Below, in pieces: positions 6,674-8,894 of a stretch of 8,894 nucleotides of DNA. Origin of the DNA: Pseudomonadota bacterium. GTDB taxonomy: Bacteria; Bdellovibrionota; JAFGOL01. The notes under the pieces are model-generated. The model ran no database searches and was not told the DNA's origin. It saw only the letters and a list, made by a program, of their open reading frames with translations. How positions within the stretch are numbered: the stretch's first letter is position 1; the number at the start of each line of letters is the position of its first letter. The stretch lies in the NCBI GenBank assembly GCA_026390535.1, contig JAPLFT010000083.1, positions 1-8,894 of the forward strand, given 5' to 3'. The translations under genes and the position numbers were made by a program.

Positions 6674-7510
6674 ATGAAGAACAAAATCTTCTTAATTATA
6701 TTTTTCTCCGCACTTATAAGCAATAATCTGTTTGGTCAGTCTGCACCTGCGAACACAACAACCAATACTCCTGCCGCTTCACAGCCAGGTGTTGAGCAAA
6801 AAAGAGAGACATCCACTTATTATAATGACCCGTTTTCCGAAATAGACACATCGGAGGATGAGGAATACGAAGAATCGTTGGACAGGTTTTATGCTTTTGG
6901 AAGAATGCTGCATCTGTCTCTTTACGGACAATTCCTCAACATAAGAGGTCCGATGGCGGACATTTATAAATCCGGTGCAATGGGCGGGTTCCGCATTAGT
7001 TATTTCATCGACTGGGATGTGGCCTTTATTTTTGGTTTCAGTTTGGGAAGTATGTCTGTCTCCATTCCCAATGTAAATCCTGTTACATCCGGGATTGTCA
7101 ACCCCATAACGGGGTCTGCCACCATTGCAAATATCGAATTGGGTCTTAAATATTATATAAATTTTTATGATATTTCCAAACCCATCGCTTACATAAACCC
7201 TGCTATTCTTGCCGGTGTGGAACTATCCATCATAAGGGATCAGATAGACCAGGAAATCCTTACCTTACTTAAAAACTACAGTATAACAAACCCCGCTCAC
7301 AGGTCAGTTGCTCCGGGATTATTTGCCGGTATGAGCCTGGAATTCCCCATTTTTAGGAAATCAATATATCTGGGTGGAGAATTTATGTATCATTTTTCTT
7401 TTTTCCCATCCACAAATCCGGTCGTCTTGTCAACAGATCCGCACTTTGGATGGATCAATTATAGCGGTAATTATATGACTTTTGGATTATATCTGACCTG
7501 GAATCTGTAG
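6674..7510 (+). CDS. Putative outer-membrane beta-barrel protein with acidic N-terminal linker
   Basis: 278 residues. Seen: a signal peptide (MKNKIFLIIFFSALISNNLFG, likely cut after residue 21), a Thr/Pro/Ala-rich low-complexity linker (about 22-45), then a strongly acidic patch at 52-70 (EIDTSEDEEYEESLD). From about residue 72 to the end there are alternating amphipathic strands, with many aromatic residues and Gly turns (LHLSLYGQFLNI, GGFRISYFIDW, VAFIFGFSLGS, IELGLKYYINFY, YLGGEFMYHFSFF), ending in a last strand MTFGLYLTWNL. This is the general layout of a small 8-10-strand barrel. No specific family is recognised. Two TAG codons directly precede ATG 6674, so the start cannot be further upstream; there is no clear ribosome site. 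The gene is divergent from the operon for outer-membrane assembly, and is a plausible Bam client by general knowledge, not by specific evidence. Confidence 0.75.
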   Translation: MKNKIFLIIFFSALISNNLFGQSAPANTTTNTPAASQPGVEQKRETSTYYNDPFSEIDTSEDEEYEESLDRFYAFGRMLHLSLYGQFLNIRGPMADIYKSGAMGGFRISYFIDWDVAFIFGFSLGSMSVSIPNVNPVTSGIVNPITGSATIANIELGLKYYINFYDISKPIAYINPAILAGVELSIIRDQIDQEILTLLKNYSITNPAHRSVAPGLFAGMSLEFPIFRKSIYLGGEFMYHFSFFPSTNPVVLSTDPHFGWINYSGNYMTFGLYLTWNL

Positions 7511-7524
7511 AATATTACAGTTTC
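7501..7524. terminator. Possible bidirectional hairpin between convergent genes
   Basis: Arms GAATCTGTA (7501-7509) and TACAGTTTC (7516-7524) pair in eight of nine positions around a 6-base loop. The hairpin holds the stop codons of both convergent genes (TAG 7508-7510 and TAA 7515-7517 on the minus strand). Only a short T-rich stretch follows on the plus side and none on the minus side, so termination is uncertain. Confidence 0.3.
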
Positions 7525-8135
7525 TTGGATGACATATTCATTTCTGCAAATTCATCGTCTGAAATTAATTTGATATCCGTTTCTTTTATTTTATTTGTTC
7601 CATTGACTTCAGGATTCTTATATTTGTTGAACATCGCTGCATATTCCTTTTTATTTCTTGCGGGACCATTCATGGCAAGAGGAGTTATTATACACCAGTA
7701 AAGTTCCTCTCCCGATTTCTGATCTTCATAGTGTATACCGTAGTGGGTAGGTGTTCTGAAAAAATCGGTTTTTATTCCCTTTAGGCTAAGTGCCGAGTGT
7801 ATAAGAGACGCATAGTGCTGGCTATCCGGAGTATGTTTTCCATCTATGGCATCACCAAACGTTTCTGCTCTGGGGGCATCTGCCGCACAGGAATAAAAGG
7901 TCTTAAGCATTACATTGTGAATTTTTCCCAGAAGGTATTCAACTTTTTTTATTTCACAATCTTTTTTATCTTTTTCATCAATATGATTCTTTGTGTTTTC
8001 TATAAAACCTTCAAAATTTATATGCCCGTTATAAGGTGATTTTTCAGCATAAAGGAGATTACTGTAAAAAGCCCTGGTAGAAAGATTATCTGCGTTTAAT
8101 TGAAAAACAGCCAAAAGGGACAATAGGAATATCAT
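7515..8135 (-). CDS. Exported protein, possible transglutaminase-like fold with Ser at the Cys position
   Basis: 206 residues from ATG 8135, with GGGAG 7 bases upstream and a stop codon further up that rules out a longer start. Seen: a hydrophobic start MIFLLSLLAVFQLNA, an export signal that oddly lacks early positive charge, probably cut near residue 15. Residues 101-125 read HTPDSQHYASLIHSALSLKG, then IKTDF, and 130-136 read THYGIHY. This order (D-x-x-x-YA-x-L-x-x-A-L-x-x-x-Gi, then a His) resembles transglutaminase/SirB1-like domains, where a Cys usually stands four residues before the Ala; here it is Ser105. Cys60, Cys83 and Cys148 are elsewhere. Known: transglutaminase-like folds need a Cys-His-Asp triad for proteolysis or crosslinking, and Cys-less members are usually non-catalytic. 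The family call is tentative. The gene converges on the barrel gene with 4 bases between the stops. Confidence 0.65.
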   Translation of the reverse strand: MIFLLSLLAVFQLNADNLSTRAFYSNLLYAEKSPYNGHINFEGFIENTKNHIDEKDKKDCEIKKVEYLLGKIHNVMLKTFYSCAADAPRAETFGDAIDGKHTPDSQHYASLIHSALSLKGIKTDFFRTPTHYGIHYEDQKSGEELYWCIITPLAMNGPARNKKEYAAMFNKYKNPEVNGTNKIKETDIKLISDDEFAEMNMSSKKL

Positions 8136-8186
8136 TAAATATCTCCCATAGAGCCATTTCTATAGCACAGCCGGGACATCATTACA

Positions 8187-8215
8187 AGTATAAAAGACAT
8201 TGATAAACGTGTAAT
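8187..8215 (-). promoter_or_regulatory. Candidate promoter for the 8135 gene
   Basis: On the minus strand ATTACA (8210-8215) and TATACT (8187-8192, five of six) are 17 bases apart. Transcription would start near 8180, about 45 bases before ATG 8135. It overlaps the divergent candidate promoter at 8200-8228. Confidence 0.4.
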
Positions 8216-8228
8216 TATTTTTAATAAT
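8200..8228 (+). promoter_or_regulatory. Candidate promoter for the RMD1-family gene
   Basis: TTGATA (8200-8205, five of six) and AATAAT (8223-8228, five of six) are 17 bases apart. Transcription would start near 8235 and leave an AT-rich leader of about 90 bases. The leader contains 6-base inverted arms AAGTAT (8257-8262) and ATACTT (8277-8282), whose meaning is unknown. Confidence 0.4.
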
Positions 8229-8325
8229 CATTATCGAATAGATATCTGTATCTAAAAAGTATACGTTCTAAAAAACATACTTAAATCTTGTAATAAGCGT
8301 AAATCAAAATTATCATTCCAGGGCT

Positions 8326-8894
8326 ATGACTTCAAAAAAGCAGATTATCACCGCATATAGGATTGCCGAAAAGATATCCATAAGAAATCTTAATAATATA
8401 GACGTCATACTCGAATCAACCATCATCAGAAAATCCAGTGAAGAAATAGAACTTCACACAAGCACGGAATCCAGAATATATATATTCAATTTTGGAACCA
8501 TCGCTTTTTTTAATTGTCCCAAGATCAAGCAGCGTCAGATTATAAATAAGATTGCAAAAGAATTCAGCACTGCCATGAACGGGATCCAGGCGGATCTTTA
8601 TGCAATATCCGATAATATCCCGATAAAAATAGGTGATAAGGTCCAGGTGGATTTTGACATTATAAAGATCCCGGAGAGGCACAATGACGCCTTAAGGATC
8701 ATAGCCCTTTTGCTTTCCCATAGTGTGGTAATAGATTATTACGAACAGCATGTAGAAAATCTCCTGGAACTCTCAAACACACAACTTGCACAGATAAAGA
8801 AACGATGGAGAATCCCCAGGGAAACTCAGAAGCTGATAAACTTTTTGGTTGAATGCATGATCACCAAACAGCAAATCATTACAAACCTGTTTGT
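8326..8894 (+). CDS. RMD1/YagE (DUF155) family protein, N-terminal part (runs off window)
   Basis: ATG 8326 opens a frame that stays open to the window end, giving 189 complete codons. Seen: an N-terminal basic segment (MTSKKQIITAYRIAEKISIR), then a beta element IYIFNFGTIAFFNC (51-64) and a helical region LLLSHSVVIDYYEQHVENLL (128-147). Known: DUF155/RMD1 proteins have the same order, an 'fvFryGvvvfw'-type strand followed by 'ISHAlaqSvkLs.fE' before a C-terminal helical and membrane region. They occur in yeast and human mitochondria (RMD1, RMND1) and in scattered bacteria; the bacterial role is unclear. The C-terminal hydrophobic segments expected of the family would lie past the window. Ribosome site is weak (CCAGGG just before ATG). 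Expression probably comes from the candidate promoter at 8200-8228, divergent from the 8135 gene. Confidence 0.75.
   Translation, partial: MTSKKQIITAYRIAEKISIRNLNNIDVILESTIIRKSSEEIELHTSTESRIYIFNFGTIAFFNCPKIKQRQIINKIAKEFSTAMNGIQADLYAISDNIPIKIGDKVQVDFDIIKIPERHNDALRIIALLLSHSVVIDYYEQHVENLLELSNTQLAQIKKRWRIPRETQKLINFLVECMITKQQIITNLF

Noticed and set aside
8416..8682. Minus-strand 88-codon open frame
   Set aside because: It is antisense to the RMD1-family gene, which shows family motifs across the same region.

Overview
The window carries an AT-rich bacterial chromosome segment from a diderm (Gram-negative type) organism. Two lipoproteins, a BamB-like propeller, a TolB-like protein and an outer-membrane barrel all point to an outer membrane. 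The TPR style of the first gene and the YfgM-like/BamB/TolB set recall Deltaproteobacteria and related lineages. That placement rests on family resemblance only; no rRNA or marker gene is present.

Layout. (1) Positions 2-3610, plus strand: a tight, probably single transcription unit whose start lies left of the window. It holds the C-terminal part of a TPR protein, an overlapping small lipoprotein (possibly LolB-like), a polytopic Na+/H+ antiporter-type carrier with a GDPP motif, and a membrane-anchored protein with two D-x-[DN]-x-[DE]-G-x-x-E loops. (2) Positions 3638-6570, minus strand: a yfgM-like, bamB-like, tolB unit driven by a good sigma70-type promoter at 6601-6629. (3) Positions 6674-7510, plus strand: an outer-membrane beta-barrel protein divergent from unit 2. 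(4) Positions 7515-8135, minus strand: an exported protein with a probable transglutaminase-like fold whose expected nucleophile position is Ser rather than Cys; it converges on the barrel gene with 4 bases between the stop codons. (5) Positions 8326 to the window end: the N-terminal part of an RMD1/DUF155 family protein, divergent from unit 4.

Most of the window concerns the cell envelope: outer-membrane protein assembly (YfgM/BamB), the Tol system, lipoproteins and a barrel protein. The most notable anomaly is tolB. It is recognisable end to end but carries an in-frame TAG and, about 170 bases further on, a one-base frameshift, so as written it cannot make TolB. All other complete genes look intact.

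I found no RNA gene, CRISPR array, insertion sequence, phage gene or defence system, and no gene-free stretch over 300 bases. I do not see a convincing undescribed multi-gene system here. The items most worth checking are the tolB lesions, the Cys-less transglutaminase-like protein and the RMD1-family protein.
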